NCBI RefSeq assembly: GCF_946404925.1
Contig: NZ_CAMJFM010000002.1
Coordinates: 62,001 to 126,000, forward strand
Source: an uncultured Prevotella sp.
GTDB lineage: Bacteria > Bacteroidota > Bacteroidia > Bacteroidales > Bacteroidaceae
Direction of reading: 5' to 3'
Length of the DNA stretch: 64,000 nt
Shown here: piece by piece, positions 7,793 through 17,690 of the stretch
Numbering within the stretch: the first letter of the stretch is position 1
Layout of the letters: each line of letters opens with the position of its first letter
Translations under genes and position numbers: made by a program
The notes under the pieces: model-generated
The model's database searches: none
Told to the model about the DNA's origin: nothing
Seen by the model: the letters and a program-made list of their open reading frames with translations, nothing else

Positions 7793-9919
7793 ATGAAAAA
7801 GTACCTTTTGAATGGTATTGCAGCCCTCACTCTAGGTCTGTCAATCACCTCCTGTATGAAGGAGTTTAATGTCGAAGAGCAGCGTGAACAGCAAGCTCTA
7901 AACAACGCAGAGCAGGCACTGGGTTTCCGTATCCCTGAGGATCAGGCATGGACGATGACGACGAAGGGCAGTATCAATCTGACCATTCCCGGCAATAGTA
8001 ATGAGACCTATACGGTGTATGTGTATGCCAACGATCCAACCACTGACGGGACAGCCTACTATCTTTTGAAGCAGACTGTTAAGGGCGGTGATAATTTGGT
8101 TGCTGAACTTGAAATCCCCGATTATAAGAAGTCATTTGTTGTTGGTATTGCCGACAGCGACGGGCTGATATCATTTAAGTATGCCAATGTAAAAGACGGT
8201 GTCATAGATACATGGGCTGAAGTTGCTCGTACTCGCGCCATTGCAAGTACTCGTAGCAACCAGGGTGCAGACTATCCTGCAACTAGCACTGGCATCAATG
8301 CCAACGCTAATGAGTGGGCAGACCCTGATAAGGAGTTTGGAGGTTGGATTGTTCCTACCCCGCTAACTGATGACCAAAAACTCCGCGTAAGGATGTATTT
8401 TCAGGCTAACCCCAATCTAGGCTATCAAGATCCAGAGTTGCGCCATTTCTTTGTGCAGCAAGTCTATAAAGGAGGTTCTGCTCAGGCAGGTTCTTCTTCC
8501 GAGAATATTACGGCTGCCAATGGCTCTGTCTACAACAGCAACAACATGAATTTGCTGACCGTAGGTGCTAACCATCAGCATATTAACAACTATAATGCAG
8601 GCGACTGCTCAGTGAGTAATAATGTCCTCGATAATGGTGGAAATGTTAATGATGGGCCTTACCATAGTGACAAGATTATGCTGATGGTAAACATTGACGA
8701 TACCTCTTGCTTCGGCTATCATGAGACAGGTTCCAGCAACCATCACGACAATAAGGCAGCACTTGTTTCGGCTGCTACCATCGACGCTTGGGCTGCTGAA
8801 AACGGTAACCCCGGTGAGGCTGTTACCGACAAGTGGAACCGTTCATTTCTCGGCTTTGATCTCGCTATTGCCGAAGGTGAGCAGGCTTATGCAAAGGATG
8901 ATGCTGGCAATGTGATTTATGCAACCTACGATCAAGCTGCTGAATCTCCAAAGTATGCATGGGATGGTGAGAAGATTGTAGAAATAGCCGACCCTACAAA
9001 ATATTATCCTATTGAGTACTATGATGGGTACAAGACCATTATGGGTTGTGGCTGGCTTACCACCAATACAAATTTCTATGTGGCTGCAGACAAAGTTACA
9101 TTGCCTCAGACCGTTAGCATGAATCGTGCACAGGCATCAACCATTAGCACAATTCAGAATGCTCCTGTGCTAAAGGACGTGATGGTAGGCGATACCTACT
9201 ATCAGAGTATAATCAACCTGCCTCGAATCAAGCAGCTTGTTGAAAATGGTTATCTTCCCGTTAAAGACAAGAGCTTGACAGAGTGGGTAAAAGTTGGCAA
9301 GAGCGATGGTTATTTCACCGACTGGATTGTGACGCTGACAGAAGGCAAACGGCAGACAAAGAGCGAGGCCCTAATTTGGTCGTACGCTTTCGAGGATAGC
9401 AATCTGAAGAGTGACTATGATATGAACGACGTTGTGATTAAGGTGCAAGAGACTGCAGACCAACAGCATCTGAAAGTGACACTTGCGGCCGCTGGTTGTC
9501 AATACGACAACGTTGTGTACCTTGGCGAGACAGCCATCGAATGGCAGGAAGGTGTTACCGAGGTTCACGAAGCCTTCGGAGTTGGTAAGGGGGTAATGGT
9601 GAACACTGGCAGAGGTGTAGACGCGAACCCTGTGACCATCACTATTGACAAACCTGTAAACTACGATCCTGCCACAGCCGATTGGAGTATCGTTCCTTCA
9701 GGTGGTGATAGCAAGGATCAGCATATCGGTATCGCAGAAACTGGCAAGAACCCCTGCGGCATCAGAATCCCATACGATTGGGCATGGCCTATTGAGCGCA
9801 CCAATATTTGCAACGCCTATAACGACTTTGCTACATGGGCTGCTGAAGTTAACGAGGCTACCAGAAAGGATGTTTCCGATTGGTATGAGCGTCCGACATC
9901 CAATCTGGTGCGCAAATAA
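7793..9919 (+). CDS. LruC-domain (DUF4842) surface lipoprotein
   Basis: A 708-residue predicted outer-membrane or surface lipoprotein of unknown function. The signal peptide ends at a lipobox (LGLSITSC, cysteine at 21). Soon after comes GFRIPEDQAWTMTTKGSINL, the N-terminal 'DQxW' signature shared with its neighbours. A long polar middle region, rich in N, G and D, leads to the C-terminal LruC domain (about residues 525-700). Its marker is the acidic SDYDMNDVVIKV, followed by LKVTLAAAG and a tryptophan-rich end (IPYDWAWPIERTNICNAY). Acidic DxDxND motifs often bind calcium; that is an inference. It is convergent with a second LruC gene. Confidence 0.85.
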   Translation: MKKYLLNGIAALTLGLSITSCMKEFNVEEQREQQALNNAEQALGFRIPEDQAWTMTTKGSINLTIPGNSNETYTVYVYANDPTTDGTAYYLLKQTVKGGDNLVAELEIPDYKKSFVVGIADSDGLISFKYANVKDGVIDTWAEVARTRAIASTRSNQGADYPATSTGINANANEWADPDKEFGGWIVPTPLTDDQKLRVRMYFQANPNLGYQDPELRHFFVQQVYKGGSAQAGSSSENITAANGSVYNSNNMNLLTVGANHQHINNYNAGDCSVSNNVLDNGGNVNDGPYHSDKIMLMVNIDDTSCFGYHETGSSNHHDNKAALVSAATIDAWAAENGNPGEAVTDKWNRSFLGFDLAIAEGEQAYAKDDAGNVIYATYDQAAESPKYAWDGEKIVEIADPTKYYPIEYYDGYKTIMGCGWLTTNTNFYVAADKVTLPQTVSMNRAQASTISTIQNAPVLKDVMVGDTYYQSIINLPRIKQLVENGYLPVKDKSLTEWVKVGKSDGYFTDWIVTLTEGKRQTKSEALIWSYAFEDSNLKSDYDMNDVVIKVQETADQQHLKVTLAAAGCQYDNVVYLGETAIEWQEGVTEVHEAFGVGKGVMVNTGRGVDANPVTITIDKPVNYDPATADWSIVPSGGDSKDQHIGIAETGKNPCGIRIPYDWAWPIERTNICNAYNDFATWAAEVNEATRKDVSDWYERPTSNLVRK

Positions 9920-9952
9920 GAACAATCAAATACAATTAATTATATAATTCAA

Positions 9953-9993
9953 GAGAGGTGTTCGTGTGATGCGAATACCTCTCTCGTTTTTTT
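9953..9993. terminator. Terminator between two convergent LruC genes
   Basis: A 12-base stem (gagaggtgttcg with cgaatacctctc, one G-U pair) closes a 7-base loop and is followed by eight Ts on the forward strand. It ends the 7793-9919 gene and may also stop the convergent transcript. Confidence 0.8.
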
Positions 9994-10019
9994 GGGAGAT
10001 ATTGATTCACAGCAACATA

Positions 10020-11339
10020 CTAGAACGTTAATTGTTTGTTGGGATAAAGATACCAATCAAGGAAATTATTATGATCTTCTGCCCATTCACCAAATGAATG
10101 GCCAACTGTGGTGTAAGCTCCAAACATAGCAACTGCACCACTTTCCGTCTTTTTCCGATATCCTATTTCTGTGCCCTCAAGAGGATATAGGAAGTTTGCT
10201 TGAGGAATCATAAGTGCCCATGGTAAATCCTTGAACGAAGGCATATTATACTCTGTTTGCGTCAGAATCTTGGCTTCTTTAAACTGCTCAGTATGAATCT
10301 CAAAATTTCCACTATTATAATCATTTATGATAAATGGATCAAGAGTAATGGGGGTGAAGTTATCGAGAGAACCGATAACAGATTGATGACTTTCGTCGTT
10401 TTTAAATGTCACGACGTAACTAAGAGTGCGTGTAGAACGTAACTGATAATTATCACCTGAACTTGTAGTCACATTATATTTCTTACGTTGGAATAGTCCG
10501 TATTCGGCATTTACGTTAAATGCCATAGCCCAATGTGCATCGCAAAACAGATTAAGTACAGCCTCTTTGCTACGCCCCATTAACAAATGAGATCGGACAG
10601 ATGTTTTATCACTAAATATTTGTCCAAAAGGATATAGCGTCTGATCGTTTATACCATCATTAAATGACTCGCCTGATGTAGTATATATAGAATCAATATC
10701 TTCATACTTATAACCCACTAATCTGATGCAGCCTGCTAATAAATTATCAGCTCCAACAGCGGCAAGGGTCACTTTAATGGTTATCTGATTCTCGGCAGTG
10801 CGTTGTTGAGATACCCGGAGCACTACGTCGTTATAATCGTAATCTCCAGGAGCAGGGAAGTTTTCCTCAAACAGATATGTATAAGTCTGAGGCTTTAGCG
10901 AGGAAATCGCTTTTCCTGTAGTAACATCTGTAAAATCAATTGACGACTGAGAAGAAGAGAATGATATAACCGCAAGGTTCTCGTCTGCATCTACCAATGC
11001 TGCATAAAGAGTTGTAAGCAAGTATGGTACATCAATAGAAAGTACACCCGATTTACCGCTTGAAACATATATTTGATTCATTAACTCTGCATTCTCGTCT
11101 GTAAGTGGGTTGGCTGTATAAATACGCAACTGTTCGTATGTGGAACCTGAAGGAATCTGATATCGCAGACTTTTGGTTTGTGATAGCATCCACATGTGTT
11201 GTTGGTCTACGCTATCTACAGAAGAGTAATAATGTATTAACTCTCCGTGAGTTTTCTCGTCGTAGACGTTCTTGTTGCACGACATCATTGCAAAGACAGC
11301 AATTCCTGCTATAATAGTAATAATCAGACTTTTACGCAT
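10020..11339 (-). CDS. LruC-domain (DUF4842) lipoprotein, shorter paralogue
   Basis: A predicted surface lipoprotein of about 439 residues. The ATG at 11339 gives MRKSLIITIIAGIAVFAMMSC, a lipoprotein signal with the cysteine at 21; the open frame runs 18 codons further but across the promoter. The N-terminal segment SVDSVDQQHMWMLSQTKSLR matches the 'DQxW' signature of the neighbouring LruC proteins. The LruC marker PAPGDYDYNDVVLRVSQQ and IKVTLAAVGAD appear near residue 170, earlier than in the others, and the protein ends in a WYLYP segment. Middle-length insertions in the two larger paralogues account for their size. The function is unknown. Confidence 0.82.
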   Translation of the reverse strand: MRKSLIITIIAGIAVFAMMSCNKNVYDEKTHGELIHYYSSVDSVDQQHMWMLSQTKSLRYQIPSGSTYEQLRIYTANPLTDENAELMNQIYVSSGKSGVLSIDVPYLLTTLYAALVDADENLAVISFSSSQSSIDFTDVTTGKAISSLKPQTYTYLFEENFPAPGDYDYNDVVLRVSQQRTAENQITIKVTLAAVGADNLLAGCIRLVGYKYEDIDSIYTTSGESFNDGINDQTLYPFGQIFSDKTSVRSHLLMGRSKEAVLNLFCDAHWAMAFNVNAEYGLFQRKKYNVTTSSGDNYQLRSTRTLSYVVTFKNDESHQSVIGSLDNFTPITLDPFIINDYNSGNFEIHTEQFKEAKILTQTEYNMPSFKDLPWALMIPQANFLYPLEGTEIGYRKKTESGAVAMFGAYTTVGHSFGEWAEDHNNFLDWYLYPNKQLTF

Positions 11340-11360
11340 ATTTGTATTTGTTTTTGCGGT

Positions 11361-11461
11361 CAAAATTACAAAATAATCTGATAATTGATGCATATTTTCT
11401 AAATATTTACAGAATTTAACTATGTTATTTGTATAACAAATAAAAAAAAGTACTAACTTTG
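11361..11461. promoter_or_regulatory. Divergent promoters for two LruC genes
   Basis: Reverse-strand TAATTTTG (11361-11368) lies 22 bases before the ATG at 11339. Forward TTTG (11428-11431) and TAACTTTGC (11454-11461), 22 bases apart, precede the ATG at 11508. The 60 bases between are strongly AT-rich. Confidence 0.6.
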
Positions 11462-11507
11462 CACCCAGAAATCGATTTAGTTACGTAACAATTTTATTAA
11501 AGTCTAT

Positions 11508-13754
11508 ATGGTTAAGAAGTATTTGATAGCAGGGGCAATGGTGTCAGTCCTTGGAGGATTTTTTGCCAGTTGCCAACACGACGAAATCTATGGATCGATG
11601 GTTGAAGCTAAAGTAGAAGCCTACAAACAGGTTTTCAAAGAGGAGTTTGGTACTATCGATTCCAATCAGGATTGGGGATTTGGAACGAATGCCCAAAGTA
11701 GAGCATCTGTTTTGAGAACAAGAACTATAGCAGCAACTCACGTTTTTGCTACAGCGCCAGCAGCATCTGATTATAAAACAGATGTACCAGAAGGTGTACC
11801 AGCACTGGCAGATCTTACAGACCCATGGGGAGGTCACCAAACATATCATATTATTGAAGAAAATGGATCTTATGCTATTAGTAGCAGTGATTCTGACTTA
11901 AAATTCGATAGATATGCTGTAAACGTATATGTCGTTGGTACAATAGATAAGCAGATTGCTAATGGACTTTATTTACACCCCAATAGTACATTGTATCTGA
12001 CTGCTGGTTCAAAGCTTATTCTTGACGAGTATTCTTTTGGACAGAGTAATGTGAGAATTTATGTAGCACCAGGCGCAACACTTGAATGCACTGGAAAGTT
12101 ACAGATTTCAACTTCATTGCTTTATAATGCAGGAACAGTAAAGGCAGGAAGTCTCCAAGTAGCTGGTACAGGAAAGGTTTACAACCAAGGTACAATCGAA
12201 CTTACAGGAGAAATCAGCGTAGAAAACAATGATTCTGAAATAGTAAATGATGGAACAATAACCGCTACTCGACTTCATACAGCAGGTTCAGGACATGTGC
12301 AGAATAATGGCGACGTAACTCTGAGTGGAAATACAGACATTGACTCAAACAATAACACTTGGGTAAACAATGGTCACTATCGCACTCAGTACTTTAATTA
12401 CACTGCTGGTAGTAATGACGTTATCAACAATTGTTTCTTGACAATTGATGAAGATTTCAACATTAATCATGGAGATAATTCAGGTGAATTAGGCTTCCGT
12501 ATGGACACTGGCGCTGGTGTAGTAACAAAGAACTTCTACGGAGGAGCAACTAAGGACAATGCCCCAGGTTCTGGCCCATTCTACATTTATATGGGCGCAG
12601 GTTCCGTTTTCAAGGTGACCAATGAGGCATACATGAATGCCACTAAAGCCAATTATGGTATTTATGGCCCAACTGACGGTAGCATATATGCAGTATTTCA
12701 GGCTAAGGACATTAAGACAAGTAATATTAACCAAGGTTTCGATGTAACCTATGGTGGAAAATTGGCTATCGTGGCTGACACACACTTTGATAGCAATACA
12801 GGCTTCACAAGTAATGATGGCCAGGCAGATCATCCAATTATAGCTTTTGCAAACGGTTGTTCAAAGGATAATATCTATATTAATGGAAGTTATCCTAATA
12901 TCTCTATTGCTGCATCAACATGTAATCCCGGTTTCGGGGCAATCACAATTCCTACAGACGATCCAACTACTGGTAAAGTTAAGGTTGAGACAACAACAGA
13001 GGTGTACACAACAACTCAGTTGATAGAACAGGGACGTGTGTTCTGCGAAGACTTAGGTAGAGTAAGCAGAAACGACCTTGACTTTAACGATGTAGTATTC
13101 GATGCCTATATTTACGAGGTGAAAGAGTACACAAAAACCACTGTTAAGAAAGGCGGAACGGTATTTAGCGAAAATGAGGTATTGAACAGTACTTCTTACA
13201 AAGCCAATATCATTCTGCTCGCGGCAGGAGGAACTTATCCAATAACTGTAGCTAATAAGGATGTTCATGCTGCATTTGGCCAGCCAAACAATGTAATAAT
13301 CAATACCTGTGCAAGCGATAATGATGCCTATGGTAATCCATATTTCAATACAAGTGGACCTGTTGAGTTTACTGTTAACGATATAGCGTCAATTAAGGAT
13401 ATAACTATTATAGTTAGGATTGGAAACGAGGTGAAAGAACTGGAAGGTAATCTGGGTGAGGCTCCTCAAAAATTCTGTGTGAAAGCAATTGGTACAAAGT
13501 GGCCAAAGGAGCGAAATGTTATTGGAGATGCCTACACCTCATTTGGAAATTGGGTAACAAATAGCATTATTAAGTTCTGGGAAGGTGATAAGGATGATTC
13601 CAAACTTTACAATTGCAGCTGGGATACATACACCAATAGAAGTGCTGACATTGTGACTACTACAATTGGATCAACAACTGTTGTAACAGAAGAAGATGGC
13701 GATACAACTGGAGGTTATGATAATGGCCCAGTGCTGATTCGTCGCAATCATTAA
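11508..13754 (+). CDS. LruC-domain lipoprotein with beta-helix-like repeats
   Basis: A 748-residue predicted surface lipoprotein. The signal ends at GGFFASC (cysteine about 22). EEFGTIDSNQDWGFG is the 'DxNQDW' signature. Residues about 150-330 form short repeats (LYLTAGSKLIL, VYNQGTIELTG, IVNDGTITAT, VQNNGDVTLSG), the pattern of a right-handed parallel beta-helix with NNG turns. The LruC domain begins near 510 (RNDLDFNDVVFDAYIYEV) and ends with AIGTKWPKERNVIGDAYTSF. The Ig-like surface protein follows after 17 bases and is probably co-transcribed. An adhesin or glycan-binding role is plausible but unproven. Confidence 0.82.
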   Translation: MVKKYLIAGAMVSVLGGFFASCQHDEIYGSMVEAKVEAYKQVFKEEFGTIDSNQDWGFGTNAQSRASVLRTRTIAATHVFATAPAASDYKTDVPEGVPALADLTDPWGGHQTYHIIEENGSYAISSSDSDLKFDRYAVNVYVVGTIDKQIANGLYLHPNSTLYLTAGSKLILDEYSFGQSNVRIYVAPGATLECTGKLQISTSLLYNAGTVKAGSLQVAGTGKVYNQGTIELTGEISVENNDSEIVNDGTITATRLHTAGSGHVQNNGDVTLSGNTDIDSNNNTWVNNGHYRTQYFNYTAGSNDVINNCFLTIDEDFNINHGDNSGELGFRMDTGAGVVTKNFYGGATKDNAPGSGPFYIYMGAGSVFKVTNEAYMNATKANYGIYGPTDGSIYAVFQAKDIKTSNINQGFDVTYGGKLAIVADTHFDSNTGFTSNDGQADHPIIAFANGCSKDNIYINGSYPNISIAASTCNPGFGAITIPTDDPTTGKVKVETTTEVYTTTQLIEQGRVFCEDLGRVSRNDLDFNDVVFDAYIYEVKEYTKTTVKKGGTVFSENEVLNSTSYKANIILLAAGGTYPITVANKDVHAAFGQPNNVIINTCASDNDAYGNPYFNTSGPVEFTVNDIASIKDITIIVRIGNEVKELEGNLGEAPQKFCVKAIGTKWPKERNVIGDAYTSFGNWVTNSIIKFWEGDKDDSKLYNCSWDTYTNRSADIVTTTIGSTTVVTEEDGDTTGGYDNGPVLIRRNH

Positions 13755-13771
13755 TGTTTAACTCCTAAAAA

Positions 13772-16150
13772 ATGAGAACCAAAATTATGAAAACAAAGAA
13801 TATAATCAGAACGCTTCTCATGGCAGCATTCCTGCTGGCAGGAGCAAACAACGTAAAGGCAGATGATATTTGGACAACTGCTCAATATGGTGGAAGTATT
13901 AGTTTGACCAAAGATATGCTTAAGGACGCTAAAAAGGGTACTAAGCTTCAATTCTATATTGGGCAGAAAGATGATAACTATTGGCAAATTGATTTTAAAA
14001 TCAATGATTCTGTTAATCCAGATTTCAAAAATTTCCCAGATGCAGGAAAATGGGGAAATACTTGGGCACTCCAAACAAGAAACGATTTAATTACAGATGG
14101 TCATCTTGACATAGTGTTTGGTGATAATACTGCAGATCGAATAAATAGCCATGGATCATTAACTGTGAATCTGACCAATGTTGAGGTTACAAAAATTATA
14201 TTGGTAAATGAGGCTGCTGTAAAACATACCGTGACATTTATGGCAAATAACGAGGTCTTTAGTACTATAGAAGTTGAGGATGGTGACCCTATACCGATGC
14301 CAGCTACTTATCCATCTAAAGGAGGTAATGTTTTTGTGGGCTGGGAAGGTCTTCCAGATGTAATGCCCAATGAGGATATTACTGTCACGGCAACATTTAG
14401 AGAAGGTGTTGAAGAATCTGCATGGTCAGAAGGTGGATACAGCCTTGATTGGGATTTTGGTAATAAAGGTATTAGTATTGATGCTGATTTGTTTAATAGA
14501 ACCTCTGGTGATGTATATGTTCGTGTTTATGGCGTAGGCGGAGGAGGATGGCAAGTTCAGCTTGGATATGTAGAAAATGGACAAGGTAAAAAAATCAACG
14601 TTGATGGTAATAATGAAGGTATTATAAGCGTTTATTCAAGTGCTGAGAAAAAAGCAACAATGGCATATGGATATGTTGAGTACAAAATAGATGCGACATC
14701 GCTTGCTGTTTTTAAAGCAAATGGGGCTAAAGTTGGTGGAACAGATTTTGTCGCATCAAAAGTAACTGTTGTTGCAAATAGCTTCGGTAATGCTCCAATA
14801 TCCAAGACAGACGTTACTCTTACATACTCTGCAACAACAGCATCAGCAACGACAGCATCAATTGGCCAGCCTTTGGCAGATGCTCCAACGCTGGCAGTAT
14901 CGCCTGAGGGATTGGATGGTATTACTTATAGTTCATCAAATACTGATGTTGCTACAGTTGCTGCAGATGGAAAAGTAACAATTGCTGGTGCTGGTACAAC
15001 GACTATCACAGCAACATTCATAGAAACCGATACTCACAAGGGAGCAACAGCAAGTTATACACTTACTGTTTCAAAACAAAATGTAACTATGTCATTCTCT
15101 CAGGAGACAGCTTCGGCTAAGATGGAGCAGACATTTACACCACCTACGCTTACTGTATCACCTGAAGGACTTGAGGGTGTTACCTATAGCTCATCAAATA
15201 CAGGTGTGGCAACGGTATCTAACAACGGCTCTGTAACTCTTGTGTCAGCTGGCACAACAACTATTACAGCATCATTTGCAGAAACGGCCGTTTATTATTC
15301 TGCATCAGCAAGCTATTCTTTGACTGTGGCAGAGGCAGACGTTCCAACATTTACTGTAACTGTTAGCGAACCAGCTAATGGTCAGATATCTGTTTCACCA
15401 ATTACAGATGTTACCGCTGGAACTACAGTTACTATTACAGCAACTCCTAGCGATGGCTATAAACTTGCGACAATTACGGTAACTAGTGCTGATGAAACTA
15501 ACATTGAACTGAATGGTACTGGTAATACTCGAACGTTTGTAATGCCATCGCAGAATGTAACTGTTAGTGCTACATTTGCTGAAATCGAAACAGTAGAGGC
15601 AATTGTTACATCGACAACTGGTTTTGCAACTTTCTGTAGTGATAAGGCTTTGGATTTCACAGGAATAAGCACTATCGAGGCATATTATGCTAAGACTGTA
15701 GAAAATGGTAATGTTTATTTGCTTAGAGTATATGGAACTGTTAAGGCAGGAACAGGTCTTGTGTTAAAGGGTACTACAACAAGAATTCCTGTTGCAGAAA
15801 GTGGTGATGAACTAGAAGGCAACATGCTTATTGGCGTATCTGCAGATACAGATGTAAATGCCTCAACTGATTATGTTCTTACAGAAAAGAATGGAGTTGC
15901 GGTGTTTGCACAGACTGGCGTAAATAAAGCAACAGTTGCCGCAGGTCATGCATATCTGCGTGTTTCTGTTGCTCAAGCTCGTACACGTACCATTGGTATT
16001 GGCGGAGAGGGAACAACAGGAATTGAAAATACTTTCATTGATGATTGCGAGCAGGGCGAGAAGGTTATATACAACCTGAGTGGTCAGCGTGTAAAGAACC
16101 CAACAAAGGGACTCTATATTATCAATGGAAAGAAAATGATTATAGAATAA
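13772..16150 (+). CDS. Large secreted protein with InlB-like and Big_2-like Ig domains
   Basis: A 792-residue surface or secreted protein. Either ATG at 13772 or 13787 (MKTKNIIRTLLMAAFLLAGA, signal peptide) could be the start. In order: an N-terminal beta-rich domain; an InlB/List-Bact-type repeat (VTFMANNEVFSTIEVEDGDP...VFVGWEG, about 150-210); a beta-sandwich; two Big_2-like domains with near-identical motifs (TLAVSPEGLDGITYSSSNTD and TLTVSPEGLEGVTYSSSNTG, about 370-505); a second divergent InlB-type repeat (about 510-590); and a C-terminal tail ending IYNLSGQRVKNPTKGLYIIN, a tail type I associate with Prevotella surface proteins. It lies 17 bases after the LruC gene. The ligand is unknown. 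Confidence 0.8.
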   Translation: MRTKIMKTKNIIRTLLMAAFLLAGANNVKADDIWTTAQYGGSISLTKDMLKDAKKGTKLQFYIGQKDDNYWQIDFKINDSVNPDFKNFPDAGKWGNTWALQTRNDLITDGHLDIVFGDNTADRINSHGSLTVNLTNVEVTKIILVNEAAVKHTVTFMANNEVFSTIEVEDGDPIPMPATYPSKGGNVFVGWEGLPDVMPNEDITVTATFREGVEESAWSEGGYSLDWDFGNKGISIDADLFNRTSGDVYVRVYGVGGGGWQVQLGYVENGQGKKINVDGNNEGIISVYSSAEKKATMAYGYVEYKIDATSLAVFKANGAKVGGTDFVASKVTVVANSFGNAPISKTDVTLTYSATTASATTASIGQPLADAPTLAVSPEGLDGITYSSSNTDVATVAADGKVTIAGAGTTTITATFIETDTHKGATASYTLTVSKQNVTMSFSQETASAKMEQTFTPPTLTVSPEGLEGVTYSSSNTGVATVSNNGSVTLVSAGTTTITASFAETAVYYSASASYSLTVAEADVPTFTVTVSEPANGQISVSPITDVTAGTTVTITATPSDGYKLATITVTSADETNIELNGTGNTRTFVMPSQNVTVSATFAEIETVEAIVTSTTGFATFCSDKALDFTGISTIEAYYAKTVENGNVYLLRVYGTVKAGTGLVLKGTTTRIPVAESGDELEGNMLIGVSADTDVNASTDYVLTEKNGVAVFAQTGVNKATVAAGHAYLRVSVAQARTRTIGIGGEGTTGIENTFIDDCEQGEKVIYNLSGQRVKNPTKGLYIINGKKMIIE

Positions 16151-16175
16151 TAGAAATAAGACTTTAATAAATTGT

Positions 16176-16217
16176 TGGGAGGGGCATCTGCGGGAGTAGA
16201 TGTCCTTCTTGTTTTTG
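16176..16217 (+). terminator. Terminator of the LruC/Ig-like unit
   Basis: An imperfect hairpin pairs the ggggcatct arm with agatgtcctt, allowing G-U pairs. It is followed by a T-rich run (cttgttttt), 25 bases after the stop of the Ig-like gene. Confidence 0.6.
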
Positions 16218-16280
16218 GGTAAAATGAGTGCGATTAAGGATTATTAACAGAGATAATCGCTAACGGCAAAGGATTTTTAG

Positions 16281-16396
16281 TATTTTTGCAGCGTGAAAAT
16301 GAGTAATTTGGTTTTCACCAAATACTTTGCATCAAATACTTAAACAAACTAAATTAAGGGGGTGAGCGTCTACGTGAGTAAACGCTCACTTTTTTT
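16281..16396 (+). ncRNA. Candidate small RNA or terminated leader upstream of the Spm-like gene
   Basis: A TATTTTTG box (16281-16288) would start a transcript near 16295. The first bases can fold (gtgaaaa 16293-16299 with ttttcac 16312-16318). A strong intrinsic terminator follows: gtgagcg (16362-16368) pairs with cgctcac (16383-16389), followed by seven Ts. The next gene has its own TAACTTTG box beyond this terminator, so the roughly 100-base transcript looks either independent or like an attenuated leader. It matches no RNA family I know. The -33 element is weak, so confidence is modest. Confidence 0.4.
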
Positions 16397-16437
16397 ATTA
16401 TTGGCGATAATTGCTTGTTTATATCAGAAAAATGATG

Positions 16438-16445
16438 TAACTTTG
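16438..16445 (+). promoter_or_regulatory. -7 box placing the Spm-like start codon almost at the transcript start
   Basis: TAACTTTG ends nine bases before the ATG at 16455. A transcript starting 5-7 bases after the box would have a leader of only a few bases. This position also argues against the longer open frame that begins at a GTG at 16362, inside the upstream terminator. Confidence 0.6.
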
Positions 16446-16454
16446 CACGCTGAT

Positions 16455-17687
16455 ATGGTACTTAATTGGATTTGGGTAGGATTTTTTATCATCGCTTTTG
16501 TTATTGCTTTGGTAAAATTAATCTTCTGGGGCGACTTTGATGTTTTCCCAGCAATGATGGATTCAACGTTTTCCTCGTCTAAAACTGCTTTCGAAATATC
16601 ATTGGGCTTAACGGGAGTTCTCTCGCTTTGGCTTGGTATTATGAAGATTGGCGAAAAGGGTGGTGTAGTAAACGTGTTGGCTAAACTGCTGAGTCCTATT
16701 TTCACGAAACTGTTTCCTGATATCCCTAAGGGGCATCCAGTTACGGGTTCTATATTTATGAACATAGCAGCCAATATGCTTGGTCTTGACAATGCTGCAA
16801 CTCCTCTTGGTTTAAAGGCGATGGAGCAGCTGCAGGATCTGAATCAGAAGAAGGACACAGCCTCGAATCCAATGATTATGTTCTTGGTGCTGAATACCAG
16901 CGGACTCACGCTGATACCTATTTCTATATTAGTGTATCGCGCTCAGATGGGAGCTGCACAGCCTACCGATATTTTCATCCCCATCCTGTTGGCCACATTC
17001 TTCTCGACCATTGCGGGTATCACCATCACAAGTATCTTCCAGAAAATCAATCTGTTTAATCGCACCATCCTGCTCACTCTTGGTGGAGCAGCATTGGTAG
17101 TGGCTGGAGTTATCTGGGGCTTCGGACAGATGGACTCTATACTGATGAACAAGGTAAGCACCAGCGCTGCTAACATCATGCTGATGATGATTATCATCGC
17201 TTTTATTCTGGCAGGAGTACGCAAGAAAATCAATGTGTATGATGCCTTTATTGATGGAGCCAAAGAGGGATTCACCACAGCTGTGCGTATTATCCCTTAT
17301 TTGGTAGCGATACTTGTTGGCATTGGTGTGTTCCGTGCTTCTGGGGCTATGGATATGTTGATTGATGGCATCAAATATGGTGTTGAGGCCTGTGGCGGCA
17401 ATACCGATTTTGTGGGTGCTCTGCCCACAGCGCTGATGAAGCCGCTATCAGGAAGTGGGGCTCGAGGCATGATGGTAGATGCTATGACCACCTATGGTGC
17501 CGACTCATTCGTAGGTCGACTGAGTTGTATATTCCAGGGCTCTACTGATACCACCTTCTATATCTTAGCAGTTTATTTTGGTAGCGTGGGCATTGTGAAG
17601 ACCCGTCACGCTGTAGCTTGCGGACTGCTTGCCGACTTGGCAGGTATCATTGCAGCTATCGCAATAGCATACTTATTCTTTGGATAA
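16455..17687 (+). CDS. Nucleoside-recognition (Gate) membrane protein, fused SpmA/SpmB-like
   Basis: A polytopic inner-membrane protein of about 410 residues whose two halves match the separate SpmA and SpmB proteins of spore formers. Non-sporing Bacteroidetes carry it fused, with unknown substrate. I start at MVLNWIWVGFFIIAF (16455) because the promoter lies just upstream and family members start this way. Typical segments are SLGLTGVLSLWLGIMKIGEK, GSIFMNIAANMLGLDNAATP in half one, and RIIPYLVAILVGIGVFRASG, LPTALMKPLSGSGARGMM and STDTTFYILAVYFGSVGI in half two. It heads an operon with tight 3-base gaps to the flippase and peptidase genes. Confidence 0.85.
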   Translation: MVLNWIWVGFFIIAFVIALVKLIFWGDFDVFPAMMDSTFSSSKTAFEISLGLTGVLSLWLGIMKIGEKGGVVNVLAKLLSPIFTKLFPDIPKGHPVTGSIFMNIAANMLGLDNAATPLGLKAMEQLQDLNQKKDTASNPMIMFLVLNTSGLTLIPISILVYRAQMGAAQPTDIFIPILLATFFSTIAGITITSIFQKINLFNRTILLTLGGAALVVAGVIWGFGQMDSILMNKVSTSAANIMLMMIIIAFILAGVRKKINVYDAFIDGAKEGFTTAVRIIPYLVAILVGIGVFRASGAMDMLIDGIKYGVEACGGNTDFVGALPTALMKPLSGSGARGMMVDAMTTYGADSFVGRLSCIFQGSTDTTFYILAVYFGSVGIVKTRHAVACGLLADLAGIIAAIAIAYLFFG

Positions 17688-17690
17688 ACT

